The notes beneath the pieces are model-generated. The model was not told the DNA's origin. It did no database searches and worked only from the letters and a program-made list of their open reading frames with translations. Below are positions 50,011 through 64,000 of a stretch of DNA of 64,000 nt, piece after piece. The DNA comes from Archangiaceae bacterium (GTDB taxonomy: Bacteria > Myxococcota > Myxococcia > Myxococcales > Myxococcaceae), in contig JADJNS010000003.1 in NCBI GenBank assembly GCA_016714225.1, positions 434,001-498,000 of the forward strand, given 5' to 3'. A program made the translations under genes and the position numbers. The stretch's first letter is position 1; the number at the start of each line of letters is the position of its first letter.

Positions 50011-51558
50011 CTACGGCGCGCAGGCGGCCTTCGGCCACGGCTGGCCGGTTCGCAGGTCGAGCCGCGCCCCCACGTCGGCGGCGAACTGGGCCGCCGGGTC
50101 TTGCCGCGCCAAGAGTTGCGCCTCGACCTGGCAGTCGCTCGGCTCGGTCGGGGCAGGGCAGGTCGCCAGCCGCGCCTGAGCGCGCCGATCGAGCTCCTGC
50201 GCCACCGACGCCGCCGCCAGCTCGTACGCCGCCTGCTCGAGCCCTTCGCGGCGCTGCTGCTGCGTCGGCTCGGAATAGGCAATCGCAGCGATGTTCGCCG
50301 CCGGCACCCCGTCGCTCTCGGTCGAGTCGAAGGTCAGCACCCCCGCGCGCTCGAACGGCGCGCCGCCCTCGACGCTCACCCGCACGTGCCACGGCACGCG
50401 GAAGTGGTGCTGCACGTAGCGGTAGCTCACCGCCCGGTACACGTCGCGCTCGAGAAACGCCGGCGTGCGCGAGAGCGCATCTTGGGCCGCGACCAGCTCT
50501 TTGCGGCTGCGCTTCTCGAGGTCCTCGGCCGCGTTCCTCCGGTTGCACTCCAGGTCCATCTCGGTGCGCGACCGGCAGTTGGTGCAGCTGCCCGCGCGGC
50601 TCAAGACGCCCTGCGCGGTCTCACAGTCGGCCCTCGCCAGCCGCGCGCGCTTCGCCGCCTCGTCGAACTGGCCCTGCGCGCGCCGCGCCTTGCCCTGCGC
50701 GTGCCGGTAGTCGGGGTTCTCGAAGCGTTCGCGGCGGTCCAGCACGTCGACCTGCCGCACCTCGCGCAGCGCCGAGTCGGTCATCGGGTCGACCCAGGTG
50801 TCGACCTGCACCTGCAGCGCCTCGGTGCCCCGGCCATCGCACCGCAACAGCGTGCCCAGCCCGCGCTGCAGCGCCACACACAGCTCGCCCGGCCGCCACG
50901 ACGATTGCCCGGTCACCGCCAGCCTCACCCCGTGCGCTGCTTCGAACGCCGCACGGTACGCCTGCACCCGCGGCGCGTACGCCGCCTGCCCGCCCAGGCA
51001 CCCCGCCAGCGCCTCGTGCACCCACGCCACCCCCGGGCTCGCCGCCCGCTGCTGCGCCGCCTGGTCGACGAACGCGCCCGACTGCTGCCGCACCTTGCCG
51101 ATCAGCGCCGCGTAGCCTTGGGTCGGCACCCGCGCCCGGTACGCCTCGACGCAGCGCACCCGAAACACCGCGTCTTCGAGCGTCTGCAGCGGAGCGCGCT
51201 CGCAGCGCTCGTCGAGCATCGCTCCGGCGCGGTCGAAGTACCCCGTCAGCCGCGGATCTTCGGCCCCCGCGAACGGCGAGAGCACCTCGAGCGCCGCGAG
51301 GCACGCGTTCGGCTCGGTTTCACACGGGCCGCTCGCGGTCTGCAGCTGCCGGCTGATGATCTCGTCGGCCGACTCTTTCGCCGCCCGGCAGATCTCCTGC
51401 TCGCCCGGAGCCGCCTGGCACGCGTCGCGCAACGCCACCGCTTCTCCGAAGTGGTCGCCTCGCGCGTGCGCCGCCTCGGCGCGCTCCATCGCGTCGCGCA
51501 GCGCCCGGTTGCACTGACAGAGGCACAACAGCGCGAGCGCCCAGCCGATTCGAGTCAT
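50011..51558 (-). CDS. Lipoprotein of unknown function, Cys-pair-rich and helical
   Basis: The ATG at 51558 opens 515 residues with a lipoprotein signal (IGWALALLCLCQC). The mature part is alpha-helical. It has TPR-like segments (AMERAEAAHARGDHFGEAVALRDAC, then PGEQEICRAAKESADEI), many spaced cysteines, and a CTNCRSRTEMDLECNRR segment near residue 340. It ends in a helical tail. I recognise no family. The longer open frame upstream crosses the divergent promoter gap and is not supported. It is enclosed with the histidine kinase between the two inverted repeat copies. Confidence 0.75.
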   Translation of the reverse strand: MTRIGWALALLCLCQCNRALRDAMERAEAAHARGDHFGEAVALRDACQAAPGEQEICRAAKESADEIISRQLQTASGPCETEPNACLAALEVLSPFAGAEDPRLTGYFDRAGAMLDERCERAPLQTLEDAVFRVRCVEAYRARVPTQGYAALIGKVRQQSGAFVDQAAQQRAASPGVAWVHEALAGCLGGQAAYAPRVQAYRAAFEAAHGVRLAVTGQSSWRPGELCVALQRGLGTLLRCDGRGTEALQVQVDTWVDPMTDSALREVRQVDVLDRRERFENPDYRHAQGKARRAQGQFDEAAKRARLARADCETAQGVLSRAGSCTNCRSRTEMDLECNRRNAAEDLEKRSRKELVAAQDALSRTPAFLERDVYRAVSYRYVQHHFRVPWHVRVSVEGGAPFERAGVLTFDSTESDGVPAANIAAIAYSEPTQQQRREGLEQAAYELAAASVAQELDRRAQARLATCPAPTEPSDCQVEAQLLARQDPAAQFAADVGARLDLRTGQPWPKAACAP

Positions 51559-51679
51559 CGCCCGCGCAAGACTCGCACAGCCGCCCGGCGATTCATCGTG
51601 CTTCGTTACCCCCTGGTAACGGCGGTCGCGATGCCCTTTCGATGCCACCCCCGCCGGTGTAACCCTTTGCGGCCCAGCG

Positions 51680-55531
<3,852 letters not shown>

Positions 55532-55544
55532 AGTAGGGCGGGCT

Positions 55545-55750
55545 TGACCGGTCAGGGTAGTGCTGAGCCCGTCGAAGCATCGAACCCTGCCGTCGCTCGT
55601 CGAAGGCTGTGGGGCACATACTCCATCGTATTGCTGCGCGACGCGGTGCTGCTTGAAGCATGGAATATGCGGCGCCTCGCGTTCCAGCTGGACGGCACCC
55701 ATTCGACTGAAGCGCTTCGCGCTCCGCTCAGGGTGCGCGGCCTGCTGTCA
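55545..55750 (+). repeat. Dispersed ~190-bp structured repeat, copy 2 (plus orientation)
   Basis: Inverted partner of the copy at 49790-49975. It shares the core CATACTCCATCGTATTGCTG...TGCTGCTTGAAGCA...TATGCGGCGC and GTTCCAGCTGGACGGCACCC, plus outer blocks. The stem partner is GGAATATG here against GGAGTATG in copy 1, so pairing is kept through a G-U. It lies in the 226-bp gap between convergent genes, right after the histidine kinase stop, which would suit a transcript-end function. Confidence 0.8.
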
Positions 55751-55757
55751 CCCGCGC

Positions 55758-58265
55758 TCACTCGCCGATCTTCACCAGGTGCAACAGCGGCTCGTCCGAG
55801 TCTTCTCTCCCGCGCAGGTCGATCTCGCCCTCGAGAAAGAAGTCTTCTTCACCGTCGGGAGACACGATGGCGTGCCGCACCTTCCACACCCGGGGCTCTT
55901 CGAGCACGAGCGTGGTGAGCTTCGCCTGCCTTGCCCGCGGCGTGGTGTCGATGCTGGGGTACTTCGCCCAGTAGGGCAAGAGCTCGGCCTCGAACCGCTC
56001 GGCCGTCCACCCGGCGGCGACCATCTCGGCGGCCTCTTCGTAGTTCTTGCGCGCCAGCGCCACCACCAGGCGGTGCGCCTCGGCGCGCACCCGTGCGGCG
56101 AGCTTCTTCGGGTCGGCGGCCAGGTCGGGCGGGCGCTTGGGGGCCTCGGTCTCTTGCCGCTTGGGCCCCGGCTCTTCGCGCATGCGCTGCCACTCGTCGA
56201 GCAGGCTGGTGTCGACCTGCTTCAGGGTGGTGAGCAGAAACGCGAGCACGTCTTCCACGCCCTCGTCGCGCGCCGCTTCAGGCACGTTGGTGGCGAGCGT
56301 CTTGTACGCCTCTGACAGGTAGCGCAGCAGCACGCCTTCGCTGCGCTGCAGCCCGTAGTCCTTCACGTAGTCGTTGAAGGTGGCGCAGGTCTCGAACAGC
56401 TCGCGCGCGATCGACTTGGGCCGCACGTCTTCGGTGCCCACCCAGGGGTGGTGCGCGGCAAACGCGTTGAAGGTGCCGTAGATGTAGTCGGCGTCGGGCT
56501 TGGGCCAGGTGAGCTTGTCGAGCTCTTCCATGCGCTGCGCGTACTCGACGCCCTGGGCCTTGAGCTCGGCGACCTTCTCGCCCTTCAGGCGATCGAGCTG
56601 CGCGTAGAGCACCACGTCGGGGCTCTCGAGAATCGACTCGACCAGCGAGAGCAGGTGCAGCGCGTAGCCTTCTTGCGTCTTGTCGAGCGCGCCCACCGCC
56701 TCGAGCATGAACAGCGACAGGGTGTGGTGCAGCGAGAACGAGGCCTGCAGCCCGACCTGCAGCTGAAGGTGCGCGCGCATCGTCGCAGTGCGCTTCTCGT
56801 GGGTCACCAGCCCGGCGCTGAGCAGCGAGCGCAGCAACACCCGCGCCTGCTTGTAGAGCCGCACCTTGGCCTGGGTGTGGCCGTGGTGCCCGCTGATCAG
56901 CTCGATCAGCCGGGTGTAGCCGCCGGTCGCCGCGTCGGCGTACGCCTGCAGCAGGTTCACGATCAGCCCGTGGCTCAAGGTGAAGCGCGACTCGAGCGGC
57001 TCGGGAGGCCGCGACTGCAGCTTCTCGAAGGTCGCCTGGTCCCAGTGCACGTAGCCCTTCTGCGGGGGCTTCTGCAGCACCACCTTCTTGCCGCTGTCTT
57101 TCTTCTGCTGAAGCTTGTGGTTCTCGATCACGTGCGCGGGCGCCTGCGCCACCACGTACCCGATGTCGTCGAACCCCTTGCGGCCCGCGCGCCCGCTGAT
57201 CTGCAGAAAGTCGCGCACGCTCAAGACCGCGGTCTTCTCGCCGTCGTACTTGCACAGCTGGGTGAGCAGCACGGTGCGAATGGGCACGTTCACGCCCACG
57301 CCCAGGGTGTCGGTGCCCGAGATGACCTGCAAGAGGCCGTCTTGGCTCAGCCGCTCGACCAGGCGGCGGTACTTGGGCAAGAGCCCCGCGTGGTGCAGCC
57401 CCACCCCGTGCAGCAACAGCCGCTTCAGGTCTTTGCCGAAGGGCGTGTCGAAGCGGGTGCCGATCACCGCCTCTTTGACCTTCTCTTTCTGCGCCTTGGT
57501 GAGGAAGTCGATGGAGAGCAGGTTCTGCGCCTGCTCGGCCGCCGCGCGTTGGCTGAAGTTGACCAGGTAGACCGGCGAGCGGCCGCCCTCGAGCAGCTTC
57601 TGCACCGTCTCGTGCAGCGGCGTCTCGGCGTAGCTGTACTCGAGCGGCACCGGGCGCTGCGCGCTGCGCACCTCGGCCACCGCCTTGCCGGTGAGCTCTT
57701 CGAGCGGCCCGGTGATGGCGGTGACGTCGCCCAGCGTCGCCGACATCAAGAGGAAGGTGGTCTCGGGAAGGGTGAGCAGCGGCACCTGCCACGCCACCCC
57801 GCGCTCGCGATCGCCGTAGTAGTGGAACTCGTCCATCACCACCCAGTCGGCGAAGCGGCGGCCCTCGCGCAGCGCGAAGTTCATCAGAATCTCGGCGGTG
57901 CAGCAGACGATCGGCGCGCCGCGGTTCACCGTCGCGTCGCCGGTCATCAGCGCCACGTTCTCGGGGCCGAACGCCTCGCAGAGCGCGAAGAACTTCTCGT
58001 TCACCAGCGCCTTGATGGGGCAGGTGTAGAAGCTGGTCTCTTTGCGGGCCAGCGCGTTGAAGTGCAGCGCGTAGGCGACCAGCGACTTGCCGCTGCCGGT
58101 GGGGGTCGAGAGCACCACGTGCTTGCCGGCCAGCAGCTCGAGAATCGCCTCTTCCTGGTGCGGGTAGAGCGACAGGCCGCTCTGCGCCACCCAGTCGACG
58201 AAGCGATCGAGCACCGCGTCGGGCGTGGGCTGGGGCGGCAGCAGCGCGCCGAGCGATGCGGGCAT
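55758..58265 (-). CDS. SKI2-like DEAD/DEVH-box helicase with DUF3516 C-terminus
   Basis: This is an 835-residue superfamily 2 helicase from the ATG at 58265 (MPASLGALLPPQP). Motif I is STPTGSGKSLVAYAL. Ia is CPIKALVNEKF. Motif II is VVMDEFHYYGD, a DEFH variant. Motif III is LLMSATLGD. Motifs V and VI are ISGTDTLGVGVNVPIRTV and QISGRAGRKGFD. The C-terminal ~400 residues correspond to the DUF3516 extension found in actinobacterial and myxobacterial homologues. It is probably an RNA helicase, but its target is unknown. The extra upstream 53 codons lack a ribosome site and sit in the promoter region. Confidence 0.92.
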   Translation of the reverse strand: MPASLGALLPPQPTPDAVLDRFVDWVAQSGLSLYPHQEEAILELLAGKHVVLSTPTGSGKSLVAYALHFNALARKETSFYTCPIKALVNEKFFALCEAFGPENVALMTGDATVNRGAPIVCCTAEILMNFALREGRRFADWVVMDEFHYYGDRERGVAWQVPLLTLPETTFLLMSATLGDVTAITGPLEELTGKAVAEVRSAQRPVPLEYSYAETPLHETVQKLLEGGRSPVYLVNFSQRAAAEQAQNLLSIDFLTKAQKEKVKEAVIGTRFDTPFGKDLKRLLLHGVGLHHAGLLPKYRRLVERLSQDGLLQVISGTDTLGVGVNVPIRTVLLTQLCKYDGEKTAVLSVRDFLQISGRAGRKGFDDIGYVVAQAPAHVIENHKLQQKKDSGKKVVLQKPPQKGYVHWDQATFEKLQSRPPEPLESRFTLSHGLIVNLLQAYADAATGGYTRLIELISGHHGHTQAKVRLYKQARVLLRSLLSAGLVTHEKRTATMRAHLQLQVGLQASFSLHHTLSLFMLEAVGALDKTQEGYALHLLSLVESILESPDVVLYAQLDRLKGEKVAELKAQGVEYAQRMEELDKLTWPKPDADYIYGTFNAFAAHHPWVGTEDVRPKSIARELFETCATFNDYVKDYGLQRSEGVLLRYLSEAYKTLATNVPEAARDEGVEDVLAFLLTTLKQVDTSLLDEWQRMREEPGPKRQETEAPKRPPDLAADPKKLAARVRAEAHRLVVALARKNYEEAAEMVAAGWTAERFEAELLPYWAKYPSIDTTPRARQAKLTTLVLEEPRVWKVRHAIVSPDGEEDFFLEGEIDLRGREDSDEPLLHLVKIGE

Positions 58266-58642
58266 CTGCCCATACTCGCGCCTTTTTTGGGCTCGCGGCG
58301 TCGGAAAAAAAGCGGCACGCTCGAGCCGGTGAGGGCGCGCGCAGGTGAACGAGCGGTGACGCGCCTTCACCGCGAAGAGGTTTCGCCGATCGACAAATTC
58401 ACTCGGCGCGCGCTGCCCGCGCATTCGGGGCGATCATTTACGGCCAGAAAATCTCGATCGGTAACACGCCGTTTTGGGTCGTTTACATCGCGAAGTCACA
58501 CCGCATTTTCAGTCGTTCACAATTAACAGCACGTGGAGGCATGACGCATGTTGTCATTGATGAAACCCGTCTTTATCATGGTGGTTACGTATTTATGTGG
58601 GACGCCGAAGAACACATTGACGAATTTGCAGACGGAGCCCCG
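58266..58642. promoter_or_regulatory. AT-rich divergent regulatory region between helicase and aceB
   Basis: This 377-bp gap is clearly richer in A/T than its surroundings, especially 58430-58640. A T6 tract (58283-58288) and A7 tract (58305-58311) face each other across a GC loop just upstream of the helicase start. Nearer aceB, short TTTAC/TTCAC-like words recur (ATTTACGG, GTTTACAT, GTTCACAA), which may be operator half-sites for glyoxylate-shunt control. No RNA gene is recognisable. An open frame from the ATG at 58541 runs into aceB but encodes no family sequence. Confidence 0.5.
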
Positions 58643-60184
<1,542 letters not shown>

Positions 60185-60186
60185 CC

Positions 60187-61467
60187 ATGACCGCCGTCCC
60201 CCGCATTCAACCCGCCTCGACCCCCGGACTCCACGATCGCCGCTTCGACGGCATCACCCGGCCGTACTCCGACGCGGACGTCGACCGCCTGCGCGGGTCG
60301 GTGAAAATCGAATACACGCTCGCGCGCCTCGGGGCGATGCGGCTGTGGGAGCTGCTCAACACCCGCGCCTTCGTGCCCGCGCTCGGCGCGCTCTCGGGCG
60401 GCCAGGCGGTGCAGATGGTTCGCGCCGGCCTCGAGGCCATCTACATCTCGGGCTGGCAGGTCGCCGCCGACGCCAACACCTCGGGCCAGATGTACCCCGA
60501 CCAGAGCCTGTACCCGGTCGACTCGGTGCCGAACCTGGTGCGCAAGATCAACGCCGCGCTGCGCCGCGCCGATCAAATCGACCACGCCGAGGGCAAGCAC
60601 GAGCGCCACTGGCTCGCGCCGATGATCGCCGACGCCGAGGCCGGCTTCGGTGGCCCGCTCAACGCGTTCGAGCTGATGAAGGCGATGATCGAAGCGGGCG
60701 CCGCCGGCGTTCACTTCGAAGACCAGCTCGCCAGCGAGAAGAAGTGCGGCCACATGGGCGGCAAGGTGCTGGTGCCGACCGCGCAGTTCATTCGCACCCT
60801 GGTGGCCGCGCGCCTCGCCGCCGACGTGATGGACGTGCCGACCATTCTGGTCGCCCGCACCGACGCCCAGAGCGCCAAGCTGCTCACCACCGACATCGAC
60901 GAGCGCGACCTGCCGTTCATCGCGAGCAAAGACCGCACCCCCGAGGGCTTCTTCCACCTCAAAGACGACGGCCTCTCGTTCGCCATCGCCCGCGCCAAGG
61001 CCTACGCGCCCTACGCCGACCTGCTGTGGTGCGAGACCTCGACCCCTGACCTCGCCGAGGCCAAGCGCTTCGCCGAAGAGGTGCACAAAGACTTCCCCAA
61101 CAAGATGCTGGCGTACAACTGCTCGCCCTCGTTCAACTGGAAGAAGAAGCTCGACGCGCAGACCATCGAGAAGTTCCAGCGGGAGCTCGGCGCGATGGGC
61201 TACCGGTTCCAGTTCGTCACGCTCGCCGGCTTCCACGCGCTGAACCACTCGATGTTCGAGCTGGCCCAGGGCTACCGCGAGTCGGGCATGGCCGCCTACT
61301 CGACGCTGCAGCAGGCCGAGTTCGCCAACGAGAGCCAGGGCTACACCGCCACCCGACACCAGCGCGAGGTCGGCACCGGCTACTTCGACGCAGTCGCCGA
61401 GGTCATCTCGAGCGGCAAGACCACCACCAAGGCGCTCGAAGGCTCGACCGAACAGCACCAGTTCTGA
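60187..61467 (+). CDS. aceA: Isocitrate lyase
   Basis: This 426-residue enzyme splits isocitrate into succinate and glyoxylate. It has SGWQVAADANTSGQMYPDQSLYP, PMIADAEAGFGGPLNAFEL, the signature KKCGHMGGKVLVPT with catalytic Cys187, LLWCETSTPDLAEAK, YNCSPSFNWKKKL and GYRESGMAAYSTLQQAEF. Length and motifs are standard for the short bacterial form. An AAGGAG site lies at the end of aceB and the two genes are two bases apart, so they are expressed together for growth on acetate or fatty acids. Confidence 0.97.
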   Translation: MTAVPRIQPASTPGLHDRRFDGITRPYSDADVDRLRGSVKIEYTLARLGAMRLWELLNTRAFVPALGALSGGQAVQMVRAGLEAIYISGWQVAADANTSGQMYPDQSLYPVDSVPNLVRKINAALRRADQIDHAEGKHERHWLAPMIADAEAGFGGPLNAFELMKAMIEAGAAGVHFEDQLASEKKCGHMGGKVLVPTAQFIRTLVAARLAADVMDVPTILVARTDAQSAKLLTTDIDERDLPFIASKDRTPEGFFHLKDDGLSFAIARAKAYAPYADLLWCETSTPDLAEAKRFAEEVHKDFPNKMLAYNCSPSFNWKKKLDAQTIEKFQRELGAMGYRFQFVTLAGFHALNHSMFELAQGYRESGMAAYSTLQQAEFANESQGYTATRHQREVGTGYFDAVAEVISSGKTTTKALEGSTEQHQF

Positions 61468-61476
61468 AGAAGCGCT

Positions 61477-61545
61477 CCCTCTCCCCTCGTGGGAGAGGGG
61501 CGGGGTGAGGGGGCCGCGCGCTACCGCGCTTGCGTCCTCACCCCG
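61477..61545. terminator. Double hairpin between convergent aceA and rimO (element copy B)
   Basis: Hairpin 1: CCCTCTCCC (61477-61485), five-base loop, GGGAGAGGG (61491-61499), a perfect 9-bp stem. Hairpin 2: CGGGGTGAGG (61501-61510) pairs perfectly with CCTCACCCCG (61536-61545). The pair lies exactly in the 87-bp convergent gap and probably ends transcription from both sides. It is related to the element at 44650-44690. Confidence 0.65.
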
Positions 61546-61554
61546 TTTCGTTCT

Positions 61555-62940
61555 CTACCGAGGCGCCGTCCACACCGGCAACGTGCGGGCCTGCAGCTTG
61601 CGCTTCTTGGGGTCGGGGCGCGCGATGACCTTGCCCACCAGGTCGTAGTCGTGCGCCTCGGTCACCTCGACGGTCACCAGCTCGCCGGGGTAGGCGAGGC
61701 CGTCGTTGATGTAGACCTGCCCGTTGATCTCGGGCGCCTGGCCCTCGTGCCGGCCGATCAGCAGGTGCTCGCTCTCGGGCGACACGCCCTCGACCAGCAC
61801 CTCGACCTTCTTGCCGATCATCGCCTTGTTGTGCTCGCGGTTGATGCGCTTCTGAATCGCCATGATCGACCGCCAGCGCCGCTCGATGGTCTTCTGCGGC
61901 ACCTTGTTGTCCATCTCGTACGCGGCGGTGTCTTCTTCGTCGCTGTACTGGAAGCAGCCCATGCGCTCGAAGCGCTGCTCTTTCACGAAGCTCTCGAGCA
62001 GCGCGAAGTCTTCTTCGGTCTCGCCCGGCAGGCCGACGATCAGCGAGGTGCGGAAGGTGAGGTTCGGCACGCGCGCGCGAATCTTCTGCAACAGCCCCAC
62101 CAGGAACACCGAGTCGCGGCCGCGCTTCATCGAGCGCAACAGCTTGTCCGAGGCGTGCTGCAGCGGCATGTCGAGGTACTTGGCGATGCGCGGCTCGTTC
62201 GCCATCACGTCGATCAGCTCGTCGGGGAACACCCGCGGGTAGGCGTAGTGCAGCCGAACCCACCGCACGTCGACCTTCACCAGCTCTCTGAGCAGCTCGT
62301 GCAGCTTGGGCTTGCCCGGCAGGTCGTGCCCGTAGGCGGTCAAGTCTTGCGCCACCAGGTTGAGCTCTTGAACCCCGGCGTCGGCCAGCCGCGCCGCCTC
62401 GGCCACCACGTCGTCGATGGTGCGCGAGCGCTGTGCCCCGCGCAGCTTGGGGATGATGCAGAACGCGCACTTGTTGTCGCAGCCCTCTGAAATCTTCAGG
62501 TACGCGGTGTGCCCCGGCATCGAGCTCACCTTCGGCGTCGACGCCGAGTGAATGTAGTCGGGGTCGGGTATCACCTGGCGCGGCGACGCCTCGGCCGCCA
62601 GCAGGTCGGCGATGCCCGCGTACGCCGAGGTGCCCAGAAAGTGATCGACCTCGGGCAGGTCTTTCGCCAGCTCGGGGCCGTAGCGCTGGCTCAGGCAGCC
62701 GGTGACCACCAGCGTCTTGCACGCGCCGGTCTTCTTCAGCTCGGCCATCTCGAGCACGCTGTCGACCGACTCTTGCTTCGCCGGCCCGATGAACGCGCAG
62801 GTGTTGACCACGATCACCTCGGCCTCTTCCGCCTCGGGGACCAGCCGGTAGCCCGCCTTCGACAGCGTGCCCAGCATCACCTCGGAGTCGACCCGGTTCT
62901 TCGGGCACCCCAGCGTCATCATGTACAGGGACTTCGACAC
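61555..62940 (-). CDS. rimO: Ribosomal protein S12 methylthiotransferase
   Basis: This is a 461-residue radical-SAM methylthiotransferase that adds a 2-methylthio group to the conserved aspartate of ribosomal protein S12. The N-terminal UPF0004 domain has its three cysteines (TLGCPKN, VVNTCAF, VVTGCLSQ). The radical-SAM cluster motif CDNKCAFC sits at Cys154, Cys158 and Cys161 and is followed by IPKLRG, the RimO rather than MiaB form. A TRAM domain ends the protein. The GTG at 62940 lies nine bases after AAGGAG; the much longer open frame upstream is only the shadow of the next gene. Confidence 0.95.
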   Translation of the reverse strand: MSKSLYMMTLGCPKNRVDSEVMLGTLSKAGYRLVPEAEEAEVIVVNTCAFIGPAKQESVDSVLEMAELKKTGACKTLVVTGCLSQRYGPELAKDLPEVDHFLGTSAYAGIADLLAAEASPRQVIPDPDYIHSASTPKVSSMPGHTAYLKISEGCDNKCAFCIIPKLRGAQRSRTIDDVVAEAARLADAGVQELNLVAQDLTAYGHDLPGKPKLHELLRELVKVDVRWVRLHYAYPRVFPDELIDVMANEPRIAKYLDMPLQHASDKLLRSMKRGRDSVFLVGLLQKIRARVPNLTFRTSLIVGLPGETEEDFALLESFVKEQRFERMGCFQYSDEEDTAAYEMDNKVPQKTIERRWRSIMAIQKRINREHNKAMIGKKVEVLVEGVSPESEHLLIGRHEGQAPEINGQVYINDGLAYPGELVTVEVTEAHDYDLVGKVIARPDPKKRKLQARTLPVWTAPR

Positions 62941-63002
62941 GTCGTGTTGCTCCTTGAGCGAAGGGTCCTTTTCTCGCGACCCGCCCGGTAAGAGCAAGCC
63001 CC

Positions 63003-64000
63003 CTACTTCGCGCCCAGCTCGCTGCGCTCGAAGTGGTCGCCTGAAAACGAGAAGTTGGCCACCGAGCCGTTGCTGTAGCCGATCTGCAGGTGCCCCTCGG
63101 GTGACAGCTGAATCGAGAGCGCGCGCCCCAGGCCGCAGGTGATGGCCGGCCACTCGAGCACCCGCGACGCCACGTTGCCCTTCACCCCGTACATCGCCAG
63201 CCGCACCTCTTGCTCTGCGTCGCACTTGTCGCCCGAGTAGGGGTCGGTGCCGGTCAGCACCGTCATCAGCGGCCGGCTGTCGGGCAGCGTCAGGTTCTCG
63301 GAGATGGGCAGCTTCGCCTTCACCGGGTCGATCGACTCGTTGCCGGCGATCAGCGCGCGCAGCGACTCGGCGGTGAGCGGCGCGTCGGTGTAGCCCCAGG
63401 TCGGGTAGTGCAGCTCGGCGTAGCCCACGAAGCCGGTGGCGCGCGCCTCGAGCCCCTCGACGTCGGCCGGAGGCGGCACCTTCACCACCTTGCGCAGCTC
63501 GTCGGGCAGCCGGGTGGGCCCGCCTGGCATGTCGCCGCCGCTGCACGACTGCAGCTGGGTGACCGCGCCGCCCTCGTCGGCGTCGGCGTAGTCGACGCAG
63601 ATGCTCAGCGCCAGCTGGGTGCGCGCCTGAAACCGCGGCAGCGCCTTCGCCGGCAGCGCCACCTCGAGGGTGAAGCCCTTCGGTTCCGTCTTGGTGGCGG
63701 CCTTCACCGCCTCGGTGGCGAACGCCGGCACCTGTGCCTCGGGCGGAGACGCGCGCACCCCGTCGAAGCCGAACTTGTAGACGTAGCCGCGCGAGGTCAC
63801 CCCCGAGCCGGGGAAGAACAGCGTCACCGTCAGCTCGTCGGTGGCGGTCACCTGGTCGTCGGTGACGTGCACCCCCAGCCACAGGGTGTCTTTGCGGAAC
63901 GAGGCCTTCACCGCCAGCGCCGAGCTCTGGCTCAGCGCGGTGGCCGGCATCTTGAAGTCGGTGGCCGGGCTCAGGTCCTTCAGCGCTCCGTCGAGCTTGG
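63003..64000 (-). CDS. Secreted protein with CBM9-like carbohydrate-binding domain (5' end beyond window)
   Basis: The frame is open from base 64000 to its stop at 63003, so the N-terminus is missing; 331 residues are visible. Near the visible start, ALAVKASFRKDTLWLGVHVTDDQVTATDELTVTLFF resembles a CBM9/DOMON beta-sandwich. FTLEVALPAKALPRF fits the same fold. A second beta-rich region (~200-331) has SLRALIAGNESIDP and LTGTDPYSGDKCDAEQEV. It is probably exported. The sugar or haem ligand is unknown. It lies 62 bp upstream of rimO on the same strand. Confidence 0.65.
   Translation of the reverse strand, partial: KLDGALKDLSPATDFKMPATALSQSSALAVKASFRKDTLWLGVHVTDDQVTATDELTVTLFFPGSGVTSRGYVYKFGFDGVRASPPEAQVPAFATEAVKAATKTEPKGFTLEVALPAKALPRFQARTQLALSICVDYADADEGGAVTQLQSCSGGDMPGGPTRLPDELRKVVKVPPPADVEGLEARATGFVGYAELHYPTWGYTDAPLTAESLRALIAGNESIDPVKAKLPISENLTLPDSRPLMTVLTGTDPYSGDKCDAEQEVRLAMYGVKGNVASRVLEWPAITCGLGRALSIQLSPEGHLQIGYSNGSVANFSFSGDHFERSELGAK

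Noticed and set aside
56448..58526. 692-codon plus-strand frame
   Set aside because: Opposite the helicase motifs; shadow composition.
58541..58642. N-terminal 34-residue extension of malate synthase
   Set aside because: AT-rich, unlike the family, and the ATG at 58643 has its own GGAG and gives a normal length.

Overview
The window is very GC-rich, densely coded bacterial chromosome. Several exported lipoproteins carry Asp-Ala-Gly or Gly-Ser-Thr-Ala linkers after the lipobox. There are also FG-GAP repeat lipoproteins, a soluble multi-PAS/GAF hybrid histidine kinase and a DUF3516 helicase. This mix suggests a myxobacterium (Myxococcota). That is inference: there is no rRNA or marker phylogeny here, and no tRNA, CRISPR array, transposase or integrase was seen.

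Layout. 0-5.2 kb: a GltD-like flavoprotein that runs off the left edge, and an AarF/UbiB-type kinase. 5.2-44.6 kb: a large surface-glycan locus. It holds dTDP-L-rhamnose genes (rfbD, rfbA, rfbC, rfbB), GDP-L-fucose genes (gmd and fcl), a Wzt-type ABC ATPase, four soluble glycosyltransferases or fusions plus a DPM1-like one, about seven polytopic GT-C/DUF2142/DUF6311 membrane proteins, several methyltransferases (including FkbM), a PhyH dioxygenase, and interspersed lipoproteins (FG-GAP, metallophosphoesterase, Gly-rich). 44.7-49.8 kb: a translationally coupled pair, a predicted outer-membrane protein and a 1272-residue zinc metalloprotease lipoprotein. 49.8-55.75 kb: two inverted copies of a ~190-bp structured repeat enclose an unknown lipoprotein and a hybrid histidine kinase. 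55.8-64 kb: a helicase, the glyoxylate-shunt operon aceB-aceA, rimO, and a partial CBM9-like secreted protein.

How the genes work together (inference). RfbA/B/C/D and Gmd/Fcl supply dTDP-rhamnose and GDP-fucose. GT2 and GT4 (WsaF-like) enzymes would build a rhamnose-containing chain in the cytoplasm. Methyltransferases and PhyH could modify it. Wzt would power export, although its permease is not in the window. The polytopic GT-C proteins would act at the membrane with polyprenyl-phosphate sugars.

Reading-frame quality. Between about 12.0 and 44.6 kb many genes are interrupted by one- or two-base indels, mostly in short G or C runs or CGCG steps. The flanks (0-12 kb and 44.7-64 kb) look clean. 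I read most of these as sequence or consensus errors rather than true decay. Genes with one or two interruptions are listed as CDS with a note. Those with three or more are typed pseudogene, meaning only that the frame is broken in this sequence.
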